A stretch of DNA of 64,000 bases from Dongia_A sp039808885 (GCA_039808885.1 JBDHTX010000003.1:1-64000); one strand, 5' to 3'. Positions 8,491 through 18,822 are shown, numbered from the stretch's first letter. Numbers and translations are program-made. Notes: generated from the letters alone by a model not told the origin.

Positions 8491-8806
8491 GCCGGTGTCC
8501 TCTTGTGATGTCCCGTTCCGTCCGATCGACGCGGGAAATGTCCGCGAGCCTTTCTAGGCACGGGGCCGAGCAAAGGAAATAATGATTTTGGTGGCCTTTG
8601 GTTCGGTTTTTCTGATGCTGCGCTCCATGCCTCGCAACGAAGCCGGTGGCCCCCGACGCTCCGGCTCGACCAGCCCAGGGTCGCCCCCAGGCGCTCCCTC
8701 TTGGTCCGCTCCGGGCGGGCGTGTTAGGGTTTCCGTCCTGGGGTTGCGCTGCAACCCTGCCGCGTGCGGCCGGGCGGGCGAATGAGTGGGGGCTGGTGAT
8801 CGGGGA
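8491..8806. other. Divergent intergenic region with a small hairpin
   Basis: The 316 bp between the flavoprotein gene and the DUF4129 operon should contain promoters for both. The most AT-rich stretch (around 8572-8620) is the likeliest promoter area, but I see no convincing -35/-10 pair. A perfect hairpin GGGTTGC-gct-GCAACCC lies at 8741-8757. No gene-sized reading frame has a ribosome binding site or motifs. Confidence 0.5.
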
Positions 8807-9556
8807 ATGAGGCCAATTCCAGTTGCGGCTTCGTTGCGCTGCCTCGCCTTTGCCGTGCTTCTCGGCTGCCTCCTGCCGCCCGCCGCGGCGGCGCAACAGG
8901 GCGACCTGCACGAGGAGGCCGACGAGATCCTCAGCCAAGGGGATATCCAGCGCGATGCCCCCCTGGCCGAGCAGGCGCGCAGCCAGGCCCAGGACGTGGC
9001 CCAGGATCCCACCCTGCAGCACAATCCGCCGCCGCCGGTCGCCGACGCCCCGCCCAAACCCCTGCCGCTGCCCATTCCGGGCAACCTGTTCCTCTATGTC
9101 CTGATCGGCACCCTGGCGGTCTGCGCCTGCCTGGTCCTGTACCACCTGATTCGGACTTATGCGCCCGGCCGCCGCGCCTGGTCGAAGGCCGACCAGGCGG
9201 TGATGCTGGAAATCGCCGCCATCCCGGCGCCCGGCGAGGCGCCCTTGCCGCCCCTGGACGAGATCGAGCGCCTGGCGCGGGCCGGCGCCTATGCCGAGGC
9301 CATCCATCTGATGCTGCTGCGGGCGCTGGAAACCCTGCGCCGGCGTCTCGGCACCAGTTGGGCGAAGTCGCTGACCAGCCGCGAAATCGTGCGGCGCTCG
9401 GAGCTGCCCGGCACCGACCGGCAGGCCTTGAAGGTGCTGGTCGGCGCCGTGGAGATCTGCCGCTTCGGCGGCCAGCAGGCGAACGAGCAGATCTATCGCG
9501 CCTGCCTCGACCACTACCGTTCGATCGGCGGCGACGCGCAAGGGGTGCCGGCATGA
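8807..9556 (+). CDS. DUF4129-type membrane protein, first gene of MoxR operon
   Basis: A 249-residue protein with a signal peptide (RCLAFAVLLGCLLPPAAAAQ), a polar Gln/Pro-rich periplasmic segment (about 30-85), one transmembrane helix (LFLYVLIGTLAVCACLVLYHLI, about 86-107) and a cytoplasmic C-terminal helical domain. The latter carries A-x-AEAIHLMLLRALETLRRR, the core of DUF4129. Such proteins occur with MoxR ATPases and DUF58 proteins, where they are thought to be membrane partners. ATG 8807 is chosen because it precedes the signal sequence and has GGGGA upstream. Its stop overlaps the next start (ATGA), showing translational coupling. Confidence 0.78.
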   Translation: MRPIPVAASLRCLAFAVLLGCLLPPAAAAQQGDLHEEADEILSQGDIQRDAPLAEQARSQAQDVAQDPTLQHNPPPPVADAPPKPLPLPIPGNLFLYVLIGTLAVCACLVLYHLIRTYAPGRRAWSKADQAVMLEIAAIPAPGEAPLPPLDEIERLARAGAYAEAIHLMLLRALETLRRRLGTSWAKSLTSREIVRRSELPGTDRQALKVLVGAVEICRFGGQQANEQIYRACLDHYRSIGGDAQGVPA

Positions 9557-10798
9557 CGGCGCGGGACGACACCGCGAAGCGGCGCGCCGGCGACCTGTTC
9601 TCCGGCCGGGTGCTGGTCGCCATCGTCGCCATCGGCATCCTCGCCTTCGTCGGCACGGTCTATCTCACCGTGTTTTCCGATGGCGGCGAGCCGTCCTTCG
9701 AGGTCAGCCCGACCACCTATTCCAGCTCCGCGCTTGGCCACAAGGCATTCCTGCAGATCCTGCGCCGCCTGGAGGTTCCCGTGGTGGTCAGCCGGTTCAA
9801 GTCCGGCGAGAAGGCCGGACCGGGCAATCTGCTGCTGCTGCTTGAGCCGATGGGCCGCAAGACCCCGGACAACCTGGTCGGCACCTTCGGCAACCTGCCG
9901 CATGGGCTGCTGGTGCTGCCGAAATGGTCGGGCAAGGCCGATCCGGACAAGCCGAACTGGATCCGGAAGATGGACCCGGTTCCGGTTCCGGAGATCGAGC
10001 CGATCCTGAAAGAGGCGCAGATCGGCGGCGCGGTCGAGCGCCATGCGGGAACCTTCACCCTCGATCTGCCGGCCTTCGGCGGCACCATCGCGCTGACCGA
10101 CCCGCAGACCATCACCGGCTCGAACCTGAAGCCGGTGGTCACGCTGCAGGGCGGCATCCTGATCGGCGAGAACCGGGGTGGCGCCGGCCGGCAATGGGTC
10201 CTCGCCGATCCGGACCTGCTGTCCAACCACGGCATCGACGAGGCGGACAACGCCGTCGTCGCCGTCGCGCTCATCGACCATCTGCGTCCGCCCGGCGGCG
10301 TGGTGATCTTCGACGAGACGATCCACGGCTTCGAGCAGCCGCCCAACCTGTTCAAGGCCGCGCTGCGGCTGCCGTTCCTTGTCGTCACCGTGTCGGCGGC
10401 GGTCGCCGTGCTGCTGGCGATCTGGGCCGGGATGATGCGGTTCGGCCGGCCGCAGGCCGAAGGCCGCGCGCTGCAGCCCGGCAAGGTGACGCTGATCCGC
10501 ACGGCCGCGGACCTGCTGCATCAGGCGGGCCGGCGCAGCGGTGCGGTGGAGCTGGTCCTCTCGCGCTATCTCCGCGCCCAGATCGCCGACATGCTGGCCC
10601 GCGTCAACGGACCGCGTGGCCTCGACGAAGCGCGCCAGGTCGCCTGGCTCGACCATCTGGCCGGCGCGCAGCGCGCGCGGCCGCCGCTCAAGCCTTTGGT
10701 GGATGCGATCGAGGCCGCGTCGCGTTCGGGCGGCGCCGATGCCGCGCGGGCCTTGCATCTCGCCGCCGATCTACACGCATGGAAACAGGAGTTCCTGG

Positions 10799-11751
<953 letters not shown>

Positions 11752-11755
<4 letters not shown>

Positions 11756-13065
11756 TCCTGCCCACCCGCCGCGCTGTTGTCCTGGTGGCGGCCGCGGTGC
11801 CGCTGTCCCTGGCGCTGGTGGCGTTGCGGGCGGAGCTCTGGCCGCTCGGGCTTGCCTATCTCCTGTTCGTGCTGGCGCTGATCGCGCTCGACGCGGGGCG
11901 GGCGCTGCCGTCGCGGCGCCTCGCTGTCTCGGTGCGGCCGATCGACAGCCTGTTCATCGGCGAGGCGGCCGGGCTCAATGTCTCGCTGGCGACCGACTGG
12001 CCGAGCCCGCCCGCCGCGATCGAGGCGCGCCTGGACCTCGCCGCCATCGTCGACGCGCCGCCGCTCTCCCGCGCATCGCTCTGGCCCGAACGCGCGGTCA
12101 GCTTCGAGATCCCGCTGCGGCCGCTGCGCCGCGGCCTGGCCGAGATCGAGGCGCTGTGGCTGCGCTGGCGCGGCGCCTTCGGCCTGGTCGAGCGGCGCTA
12201 CCGGATGGCCATGGGGGTCAAGGTCCACATCCTGCCGTCGATCCGCGGCGCGCGCGGGGCGGCGCTGCGCTTCGCCGCGATCGACGCCATGCTGGGCGTC
12301 AAGGCGCAGCGCGAGCTTGGCACCGGCACCGAGTTCGACGCGCTGCGCGACTACATCCCCGGCCTCGACCGGCGCAGCATCGATTGGAAGCATTCGGCCC
12401 GGCACAACCGCTTGGTCAGCAAGGAGTACCGCACCGAGCGCAACCACCAGATCGTCTTCGCCTTCGATACCGGTCACCTGATGCAGGAGCCACTGGGCGG
12501 CATTCCGAAGCTCGACCACGCCATCAATGCGGCGCTGCAGCTGGCCTATGTGTCGCTGAAGGCGGGTGACCGGGTCGGCCTGCTCGCTTTCGACGCGCAG
12601 GTCGACCGCTATGTCGAGCCGCAGGGCGGCACGCAGGCCTTCGGCCGCCTGCGCCGCCTGCTGGCGGAAGTCGAATACGCCGCGGTCGAGACCAATTTCA
12701 CCCTCGGCCTCAGCGATCTGATGGGCCGGCTCAACCGACGGTCGCTGGTCATCCTGATGACCGAATTCGTCGACACGGTGACCGCCGAGCTGATGGTGGA
12801 AAATGTCGCCCGCCTGGCCCAGCGGCATCTGGTGCTGTTCGTGACGCTCAAGGACCCGCAGATCGAGGCCATGGTCGACCGCGGCCCGCAGGCCTTCCGC
12901 GACGTGGCGGAATCGGTGGCGGCGGAGGAGATGCGGCGCGACCGCCTGGTGGTGCTGGAGCGCCTGAGACGCCTCGGCATCCTGTGCATCCAGGCGCCGC
13001 ACGAGCGTTTCGGCGCGGAGCTCTTGAACCGGTATATCGAGATCAAGCAGCGAGGGCTGATCTGA
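11752..13065 (+). CDS. DUF58 (vWA-like) protein partner of MoxR
   Basis: A 437-residue protein with two N-terminal hydrophobic helices (about 8-45) and a DUF58 signature. The core motif LGTGTEFDALRDYIPGLDRR, followed by IDWKHSARHNRL, is visible at about 185-220. A von Willebrand A-like region follows, with FAFDTGHL in the MIDAS position and SLVILMTEFVD. DUF58 proteins are membrane-anchored adaptors paired with MoxR ATPases. Start ATG overlaps the MoxR stop (ATGA). The MIDAS DxSxS is degenerate here (DTG), so metal coordination may be altered. Confidence 0.9.
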
Positions 13066-13069
13066 CGCC

Positions 13070-14086
13070 ATGAAGCGCGCGAGTCTCAAGAGCAGCCAGT
13101 TCCGCAAGGAACGCGAGGCAAGCTGGCGCGAGCTGGACCACCTGGTCGGCCGCATGGAGGCGCAATCGCCCAGCGTGCTGGCGCCCGTGGAGCTGATGCG
13201 CCTGCCCACGCTCTATCGCGCGGCGCTCTCGTCCCTCAGCGTGGCGCGCGCCATTTCGCTCGACCGCAGCCTGCTCGGCTATCTCGAGAATCTCGCCAAC
13301 CGCGCCTATTTCCAGATCTACGGGCCGCGCGCCGGCGTGGGCAAGGTGCTGGGCGGGTTCTTCGCGGAATCCTGGCCGGCCGCGGTGCGCGCCCTGGCGC
13401 GGCCGATCCTGCTCAGCATCGCGGTCACGGCGCTCAGCGCCTGCGCCGGCTACTGGCTCACCAACGCGGATGTCGACTGGTACTACACACTGATGCCCGA
13501 AGGCCTGGCCGGCGACCGTTCGCCGACCACTTCGACCGAGGAGCTGCGCGCGGGTCTCTACGATGGCGGCGACATGGGCGGCGATTCGCTCAGTGCCTTC
13601 TCCAGCTTCCTCGCGGTGCACAATTCGCGCATCGCCCTGATGTGTTTCGCCTTGGGCATCGCCCTCGGCGCGCCGACCCTGCTGCTGCTGATCGGCAACG
13701 GCATGATGCTGGGCAGCTTCTTCGCGCTCTATGCCGGGCGCGGCCTCGGTTTCGAGCTGGGCGGCTGGCTCATCATCCACGGCGGCACGGAATTGCTGGC
13801 CATTGCGCTCTGCGGCGGTGCCGGCCTGGCGATTGCCGATGCCCTGTTGTTCCCCGGACGGCTCAGCCGCATGCAGAGCCTGAGCGAACGCGGCCGGGTG
13901 GCGGGCCTGGTCGCCCTCGGCTCGGTCGCCATGCTGATGGTGGCCGGAATTCTCGAGGGGATCGGCCGCCAGGTCATCACCGACGACTTCACCCGCTACG
14001 GCATCGGCCTCGCCATGATCGGGTTCTGGGCGATCTATTTCCTGGGCGGCCGGCGGCGGCTGCCGGCGGGCGCCGATCATGAGTGA
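13070..14086 (+). CDS. SpoIIM/DUF95-family integral membrane protein
   Basis: A 338-residue protein. The first 85 residues are soluble and basic, then about five or six transmembrane helices run from LLSIAVTALSACAGYWL to GLAMIGFWAIYFLGG. Residues NSRIALMCFALGIALGAPTLLLLIGNGMMLG carry the stage II sporulation protein M family signature. In non-sporulating bacteria this family sits beside RDD and DUF58 genes, as here, so a transport or assembly role in the MoxR module is more likely than sporulation. Start lies 4 bp after the DUF58 stop; the end overlaps the RDD gene by 8 bp. Confidence 0.85.
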   Translation: MKRASLKSSQFRKEREASWRELDHLVGRMEAQSPSVLAPVELMRLPTLYRAALSSLSVARAISLDRSLLGYLENLANRAYFQIYGPRAGVGKVLGGFFAESWPAAVRALARPILLSIAVTALSACAGYWLTNADVDWYYTLMPEGLAGDRSPTTSTEELRAGLYDGGDMGGDSLSAFSSFLAVHNSRIALMCFALGIALGAPTLLLLIGNGMMLGSFFALYAGRGLGFELGGWLIIHGGTELLAIALCGGAGLAIADALLFPGRLSRMQSLSERGRVAGLVALGSVAMLMVAGILEGIGRQVITDDFTRYGIGLAMIGFWAIYFLGGRRRLPAGADHE

Positions 14087-15062
14087 GGCCTACACCCCTG
14101 TCGCCGGCGGGCCGGTCGTCACGCCGCCGCCCGGTACCGGCCTGCCGGCCATCGCCGATAGCGGCCGCCGTCAGGTGGCGATCCTGACTCCGGAAGGCGT
14201 CGAGCTGCATGTCGAGCTGGCGGAGCGCGGCGAGCGCGCCGGCGCTTTCCTGATCGACGCCCTGTTCATCAGCGTCGCGGTCGTCGCCATCATCTTCGGC
14301 GCGCTTTATGCGCTTCACATCCTGCGCGGCTACGCGATCGCGCTCGGCCTGATCGCGTTCTTCCTGATCCGCACCTTCTATTTCCCGTTCTTCGAGCTGG
14401 CCTGGCGGGGCCGGACGCCGGGCAAGCGGCTGCTGGGCATCCGGGTGATCGACCGTGCCGGCGGGCCGTTGCGCCCCAGCTCGATCGTGGTCCGCAACCT
14501 GATGCGCGAGATCGAGGTGTTCCTGCCGCTCTCGGTGATGATCCTGCCGGCGGAGCCCGGCCACCAGGCGCTGCTCCGCCTGTCGCTTACCGCCTGGATC
14601 GGCATCTTCGCGCTGATGCCGCTGTTCAACCGGCGCGGGCTTCGCATCGGCGACATGGTGGGCGGCACCCTGGTCGTCGCCGCGCCCAAGGCGGCGCTGC
14701 TCCCCGATCTGGTGGAGAACGCGGTCTCGCCGCATGGCCGGGAGACCCTCGGCGCGGCGGCGCCGGCGGGCGAGAAATACACCTTCACGCCGGGGCAGCT
14801 CGATTTCTACGGCATCTACGAATTGCAGACCCTCGAGGCGGTGCTGCGGCGGGACGACCCGCATGCCGCCGGCACAAGGCGCGAGATCGCCGAGCGCATC
14901 CGCAAGAAGATCGGCTGGACCGACGCAACCGGCGGCTGGGACCTGAAATACGACGGCGCGGTGGTCGAGTTCCTGCAGGCCTTCTACATCGCCCAGCGCG
15001 CCCAGCTCGAACGCAAGATGCTGTTCGGCAAGCGCCGGCGCGACAAGCACGACCGGCAATAG
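14079..15062 (+). CDS. RDD-family membrane protein
   Basis: A 327-residue protein with an RDD domain (about 45-205). It contains ERAGAFLIDALFISVAVVAII, the R/D-containing first helix, then WRGRTPGKRLLGIRVID, typical of the family loop, and RRGLRIGDMVGGTLVV. A 110-residue soluble C-terminal region follows, with charged helices and no match I can name. RDD proteins are transport-like; in this operon it is the last gene of six overlapping cistrons. It ends 3 bp from the opposing gene, leaving no room for a terminator between the convergent units. Confidence 0.87.
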   Translation: MSEAYTPVAGGPVVTPPPGTGLPAIADSGRRQVAILTPEGVELHVELAERGERAGAFLIDALFISVAVVAIIFGALYALHILRGYAIALGLIAFFLIRTFYFPFFELAWRGRTPGKRLLGIRVIDRAGGPLRPSSIVVRNLMREIEVFLPLSVMILPAEPGHQALLRLSLTAWIGIFALMPLFNRRGLRIGDMVGGTLVVAAPKAALLPDLVENAVSPHGRETLGAAAPAGEKYTFTPGQLDFYGIYELQTLEAVLRRDDPHAAGTRREIAERIRKKIGWTDATGGWDLKYDGAVVEFLQAFYIAQRAQLERKMLFGKRRRDKHDRQ

Positions 15063-15064
15063 TG

Positions 15065-15871
15065 CTAGTCGAAGACCCTCGCCGTCTCGTCCGCCGGTCC
15101 ACCGTCCTTCTCCAGGCACAGGCGGTGATATGCGGCGGACGCGACCACGATCATCACCAGCAGGCGCAGGCTGAAGGCGAGCGAGGTGGTGCCCCAGGCC
15201 ACCCAGCCCAGGAGCGCTCCGAAGATCATGCGTCCGAGCAGCGTGGTGGCGAAGACCGCCACGATGCCGGCGATGGAGATCAGCCCGGCGATTGCCAGCA
15301 TGCGGATCCAATGGCCGGACAACAGGGAGAATGCCCGCGCCGCGCCACGTCCCGGGCCGATCGGCTCGGCGACAAGCGCCATCAGGTAGATGTAGTTGAA
15401 GGCGAGGATGGGCAGTTGATAGAGCACGATGACGCCCAGCCAGGCATATTGCGCGCTGCTGCCCGGCTGGTAGCCGGGTACCAGCAGGTATGTCGGCAGC
15501 ACCAGCAGGGCATCGATGACCACCTGAACCGGCAGGACCACGACGCTCCGCCGCCAGCCTTGCGACGCGGCCTGTCGCCAGCCGATGCCCTGGCGCTGGA
15601 TCCCCGCCAGCAGCAGCGGAATTGCCGGCAGTGCAACGAGGATCGCCAAGGCAATCAACGCCAGCTCGTGCGCCAGCGTGCGCCAGAGGAAACCCAGGAT
15701 GGGCCGCAGCAGGCCCGCCACAAAGGGCGCGCCCAGGGTCGCCAGGATCCCTGCGGCCAGGCAGAAAGCGAGGACCGCAACGCCATGATGCGTCAGTCCC
15801 CGCGCGGCCGTGGCCAGGACGCCGCCGATGGTGAAGCGCCTGGAACCCGGTGCGTCGGGCGCGGCCGCCAT
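15065..15871 (-). CDS. Integral membrane protein, paralogue 1 of three
   Basis: A 268-residue protein with about six transmembrane segments from GVAVLAFCLAAGILATLGAPF to LRLLVMIVVASAAYHRLCLEK. It shares with the next two genes an N-terminal RRFTIGGVL box (RF-x-IG in the others) and a C-terminal E-K-x-G...ARVFD tail, but the middle has diverged. It is probably a small membrane protein of the glycerophosphodiesterase-membrane-domain or DUF975-like type; I cannot assign a substrate. Last gene of the leftward trio, convergent with the RDD gene at 3 bp. Confidence 0.7.
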   Translation of the reverse strand: MAAAPDAPGSRRFTIGGVLATAARGLTHHGVAVLAFCLAAGILATLGAPFVAGLLRPILGFLWRTLAHELALIALAILVALPAIPLLLAGIQRQGIGWRQAASQGWRRSVVVLPVQVVIDALLVLPTYLLVPGYQPGSSAQYAWLGVIVLYQLPILAFNYIYLMALVAEPIGPGRGAARAFSLLSGHWIRMLAIAGLISIAGIVAVFATTLLGRMIFGALLGWVAWGTTSLAFSLRLLVMIVVASAAYHRLCLEKDGGPADETARVFD

Positions 15872-15880
15872 GCGCGGCCG

Positions 15881-16675
15881 CTAGTCGAACACGCGGGCGA
15901 TCTCGTCGATGCCCACGCCTTCCTTTTCCGCGCGCAGCAGGTAATAGACGACCGCGGGCAGGATCGCGCCGATTGCGGAGGTGAAGGCGCCGAGCGGGAT
16001 ATAGAACAGCAGGACGGCGACCGGGAGATCCGCGACCAGATAGATGACGGTCAGCGCCGCGGCGAAGAGCGCGACGACCAGCACGGCGTAGACGAGCAGC
16101 AGGCCGAGAATCCCCCAGCGGCGGCCGCGGCTCAGATCCGCGGCGCGCCTGAACCCCGCGCCGAACGCGCCGCTCTCCATTACCTGGACCGGCACGGCGA
16201 CGAACCAGATCACGATGATGTAGAGGACGACGAGAGCCGCCACCGCAATGAGCGGATAGATCAAAGGCGCGGCAATCATCCCGACCACCAGCCCCACGAC
16301 GATCGGCACCATGATGGCGAGGCCCACCACCAGGGACGTGAACATCACCCGGACGACACGGGCAAAGCCGCGCGACATCATTTCGCTGACGCCGACCCGG
16401 GTGCCGCGCAGGTCCTGGAACGTCGCATAGGTGAGGGGCGCGGTGATGAAGGCATAGCTGATGGCGCCCAGGATGGAGCTGCCGCCGCTTTCGCCGCCAG
16501 TCGGGTCGCCGCTGAGGACATAGTCGATCAGGCTCTGGATCCCGGTGATCACAAGGGAGACCACCGCCATCGGGCCGAAATTGCGCCCGAGAACCCCGAA
16601 GCTCATCGACAGGGATCGGCCGATGCCGAAGCGGGGGCCGTCCGGCGCCACCATCGCGGATGTCACGTCAGTCAT
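15881..16675 (-). CDS. Integral membrane protein, paralogue 2 of three
   Basis: A 264-residue protein with about five transmembrane segments. Its sequence parallels paralogue 3 throughout: GPRFGIGRSLSMSFGVLGRNF, a central TFQDLRG, RGRRWGILGLLLV, and the tail LLRAEKEGVGIDEIARVFD. The ATG at 16675 has GAGG 5 nt upstream on this strand. It lies 9 bp upstream of paralogue 1. Family function unknown; the cytosolic tail with a conserved VFD end looks like a sorting or interaction motif. Confidence 0.72.
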   Translation of the reverse strand: MTDVTSAMVAPDGPRFGIGRSLSMSFGVLGRNFGPMAVVSLVITGIQSLIDYVLSGDPTGGESGGSSILGAISYAFITAPLTYATFQDLRGTRVGVSEMMSRGFARVVRVMFTSLVVGLAIMVPIVVGLVVGMIAAPLIYPLIAVAALVVLYIIVIWFVAVPVQVMESGAFGAGFRRAADLSRGRRWGILGLLLVYAVLVVALFAAALTVIYLVADLPVAVLLFYIPLGAFTSAIGAILPAVVYYLLRAEKEGVGIDEIARVFD

Positions 16676-16716
16676 GTCTGCCTCATGAGAAAGAGTTCGT
16701 TGCCGCCGGGTTGCGC

Positions 16717-16760
16717 CGCCGCCCTTCCGGCGCATTCCTCGGAATGCGGGAAGGGCGGCG
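16717..16760. ncRNA. Long intercistronic hairpin between paralogues 3 and 2
   Basis: A near-perfect 20-bp stem: CGCCGCCCTTCC (16717-16728) with GGAAGGGCGGCG (16749-16760), and CGCATTCC (16731-16738) with GGAATGCG (16741-16748). There is a 2-nt bulge on one side and a 2-nt loop. No T-run follows on either strand, so it is more likely an mRNA processing, stability or attenuation element than a simple terminator. Confidence 0.6.
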
Positions 16761-16769
16761 GGGCGGTCC

Positions 16770-17534
16770 TCAATCGAAGACCTGGGCGATGGCGTGGACG
16801 TCGACGCCTTCCTTCTCGGCGCGGAGATAGTAGTAGCCGACCGCCACGAGAATGGCGCTGAAGGCGGTCACGATGGCCGAGGTCACGTATTCGACAATCG
16901 ACAGAACGACGACTATGTCGGATGTCGGCGCCGCCATGTAGATGCTGCTCGCGACCATGATAGCAGCGAAGTTCACTGCGAAAGTCAGCACAATGACGAT
17001 GATGACGAGGCCCAGAATCTCCCACCGGTGACCGCGCGTCAGTTCGCTGCTGCGACCGAAGCTGCCGGTGATGCCGGCGCCCTCGACCACCAGGACCGGC
17101 ACGTAGACCCACCACATCAGCGCGAGGATGACGCCGGGGACGATCAGGGCGATTGCTGCAAGCCCGACGGCGAACGACAGCAGGATCGTTCCGACGATGA
17201 CCGGGATCATCGTCGCAAGGCCGCGCGCGATGCAATCGGCGAGGCCGGCCTTCTGGCCGCGCAGGTCCTGGAAGGTGCCGTAGATGATCGCCGCCTGGGT
17301 CAGGCCCATGACCAGGAACATAACGAGCGCGGCACCTATGACACCTGTGACGCCCACCTCGTTGGAGGTGATGGTACCGTCCGACTGCGGCCAAATAAGT
17401 TTAGCCACCAAGTCAAGAGCGCCGATCAGGAGGGCGAGGACGCTGAAACTGACGAAATTGCGCGCATAGACCCCTAGGCTGCTCCCGATCACGCGCCCGA
17501 TCGAGAACCGCACCGTACCCGGTTCCGCCACCAT
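16770..17534 (-). CDS. Integral membrane protein, paralogue 3 of three
   Basis: A 254-residue protein with about five transmembrane segments (for example FSVLALLIGALDLVAKLIW, FLVMGLTQAAIIYG). It shares GTFQDLRGQ, SELTRGHRWEILGL and YYLRAEKEGVDVHAIAQVFD with paralogue 2, showing recent duplication. ATG 17534 is preceded by GGGGGAAG. First of the leftward trio; the LacI gene next to it ends 96 bp upstream and is in the same direction. Function unknown. Confidence 0.72.
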   Translation of the reverse strand: MVAEPGTVRFSIGRVIGSSLGVYARNFVSFSVLALLIGALDLVAKLIWPQSDGTITSNEVGVTGVIGAALVMFLVMGLTQAAIIYGTFQDLRGQKAGLADCIARGLATMIPVIVGTILLSFAVGLAAIALIVPGVILALMWWVYVPVLVVEGAGITGSFGRSSELTRGHRWEILGLVIIVIVLTFAVNFAAIMVASSIYMAAPTSDIVVVLSIVEYVTSAIVTAFSAILVAVGYYYLRAEKEGVDVHAIAQVFD

Positions 17535-17629
17535 CGCACTTCCCCCGAAGTTGCTGACTGGAAAGCCCCATCCCGAGTCCGGATGATGCCAGAGCTTTCT
17601 AGGACAGACAACCCAGCGGTGTCGTCGGG

Positions 17630-18763
17630 CTAGTTGACCAGGGCCGGCCGCCGCGCCGTGCTCTGGCGCCGCTGGATGGAGAATCCGACGTCGATGCGCG
17701 GATTGGCCGGGCGTTCGCCGGTCTCGATGAACCGCTTGATGATCTCCGCCGACAGCCGGCCCATCTCGTAGCGCGGCGTCGCCACGGTGGACAGCGACGG
17801 GCAGGCGCAGGCGGCGAATTCCAGGTCGTTGAACCCGATGATCGACATCTGGTCCGGCACGGCGATGCCGCGGCGCTGGCATTCGAACAGCGCGCCCAGC
17901 GCCAGGTTGTCGTCGCCGCAGAACAGCGCCTCGAGCTTGGCGCCGCGGTCGAACAACGTGCTGATCAGGGCGGTGCCCGAGGCGACGGAGGACGAGCGTT
18001 CGATGGTCGCGACGCGGTTGCCGATCGGCAGGCCGGCGGCCTCCATCGCGCGGGTATAGCCGGCCATGCGGGCCCTGGCGCGCGCGTCGAGCCGCGCGGC
18101 GATGAAGCCGATCTTGACGTGGCCCTGGTCGATCAGGAACTGAGTCGCCTCGAACGCCGCCTGGCTTTGCGACAGGCCCACGTTGATGTCGATCGGATCC
18201 TCGGCCAGTTCGAAGGTCTGGATCACCGGCACGCCGGAATGCTCGAGCAGGCGCCGGGCATGCGCCGTCTGGTCGATGCCGGCGACGATGATGGCTTCCG
18301 GATGCTGTCCCACCAGGGTGGCGATCGCTTTCTCTTCCTCGATGGAGGAATAGCGGCTCGACAGCACCACGACCTGGAAGCCCTCCGGCAGCAGGCTGTC
18401 ATGCAGGGCGCGCAGATAATCGGCGAACACGCCGTTGGTGAGCGAGGAGACGATGACCCCCACCGCGTGGGTGCGGGCGGAGGCCAGCCGGCTGGCGGCG
18501 ACATCGGGCACATAGGCCAGTTCGCGCACCGCCGCGTCGATCCGTTCGCGCAGGGGGGCCGACACCATTTCCGGCCGGCGCAGGGCGCGCGACACGGTCA
18601 CCGCGCTGACATCGGCCAGCTTCGCCACGTCGGCCAAGGTGCTGCGTTTCCTGCGAATGTCTTCCTCCTCCAGAGACGGCCCGGCTCCCAATTCCGCGTC
18701 CGGCTCTGCTTCTTGGCGGCCCCGCGCCTTGCCTGGCCGGGACCTTAGTGGTTTTGGTTTCAA
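17630..18763 (-). CDS. LacI-family repressor of ABC operon 1
   Basis: A LacI/GntR-type regulator of up to 377 residues. The helix-turn-helix spans about residues 41-65 (TLADVAKLADVSAVTVSRAL) with a hinge helix RLASARTHAVG. The ligand core, 95-365, is periplasmic-binding-like (SSLTNGVFADYLRALHDSLL, SIIGFNDLEFA). The N-terminus is odd: the only conventional start is a TTG at 18763, leaving about 40 Arg/Glu-rich residues before the DNA-binding domain. An in-frame ATT at 18658 has an ideal GGAGGAGG just upstream. It is divergent from the transporter and faces two LacI-type operators. Confidence 0.92.
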   Translation of the reverse strand: MKPKPLRSRPGKARGRQEAEPDAELGAGPSLEEEDIRRKRSTLADVAKLADVSAVTVSRALRRPEMVSAPLRERIDAAVRELAYVPDVAASRLASARTHAVGVIVSSLTNGVFADYLRALHDSLLPEGFQVVVLSSRYSSIEEEKAIATLVGQHPEAIIVAGIDQTAHARRLLEHSGVPVIQTFELAEDPIDINVGLSQSQAAFEATQFLIDQGHVKIGFIAARLDARARARMAGYTRAMEAAGLPIGNRVATIERSSSVASGTALISTLFDRGAKLEALFCGDDNLALGALFECQRRGIAVPDQMSIIGFNDLEFAACACPSLSTVATPRYEMGRLSAEIIKRFIETGERPANPRIDVGFSIQRRQSTARRPALVN

Positions 18764-18786
18764 CCGCCGAGAAAGTCAATTATCCA

Positions 18787-18822
18787 TGAAAGCGCTTACA
18801 TTGGCAATTGACAGCGCTTTCA
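18787..18822. promoter_or_regulatory. Tandem LacI operators of ABC operon 1
   Basis: Two near-palindromes share the AGCGCT core: TGAAAGCGCTTACA (18787-18800) and TGACAGCGCTTTCA (18809-18822). They are 22 bp apart, two helical turns, so dimers would sit on the same face. TTGACA at 18808-18813 overlaps the second site and could serve as the -35 of the transporter promoter; the AT-rich stretch from 18831 could hold the -10. This fits repression by the divergent LacI protein. Confidence 0.8.

Noticed and set aside
7193..9541. A 782-codon minus-strand frame crossing the flavoprotein gene and DUF4129 gene
   Set aside because: Out-of-frame shadow of the real flavoprotein gene; no recognisable domain.
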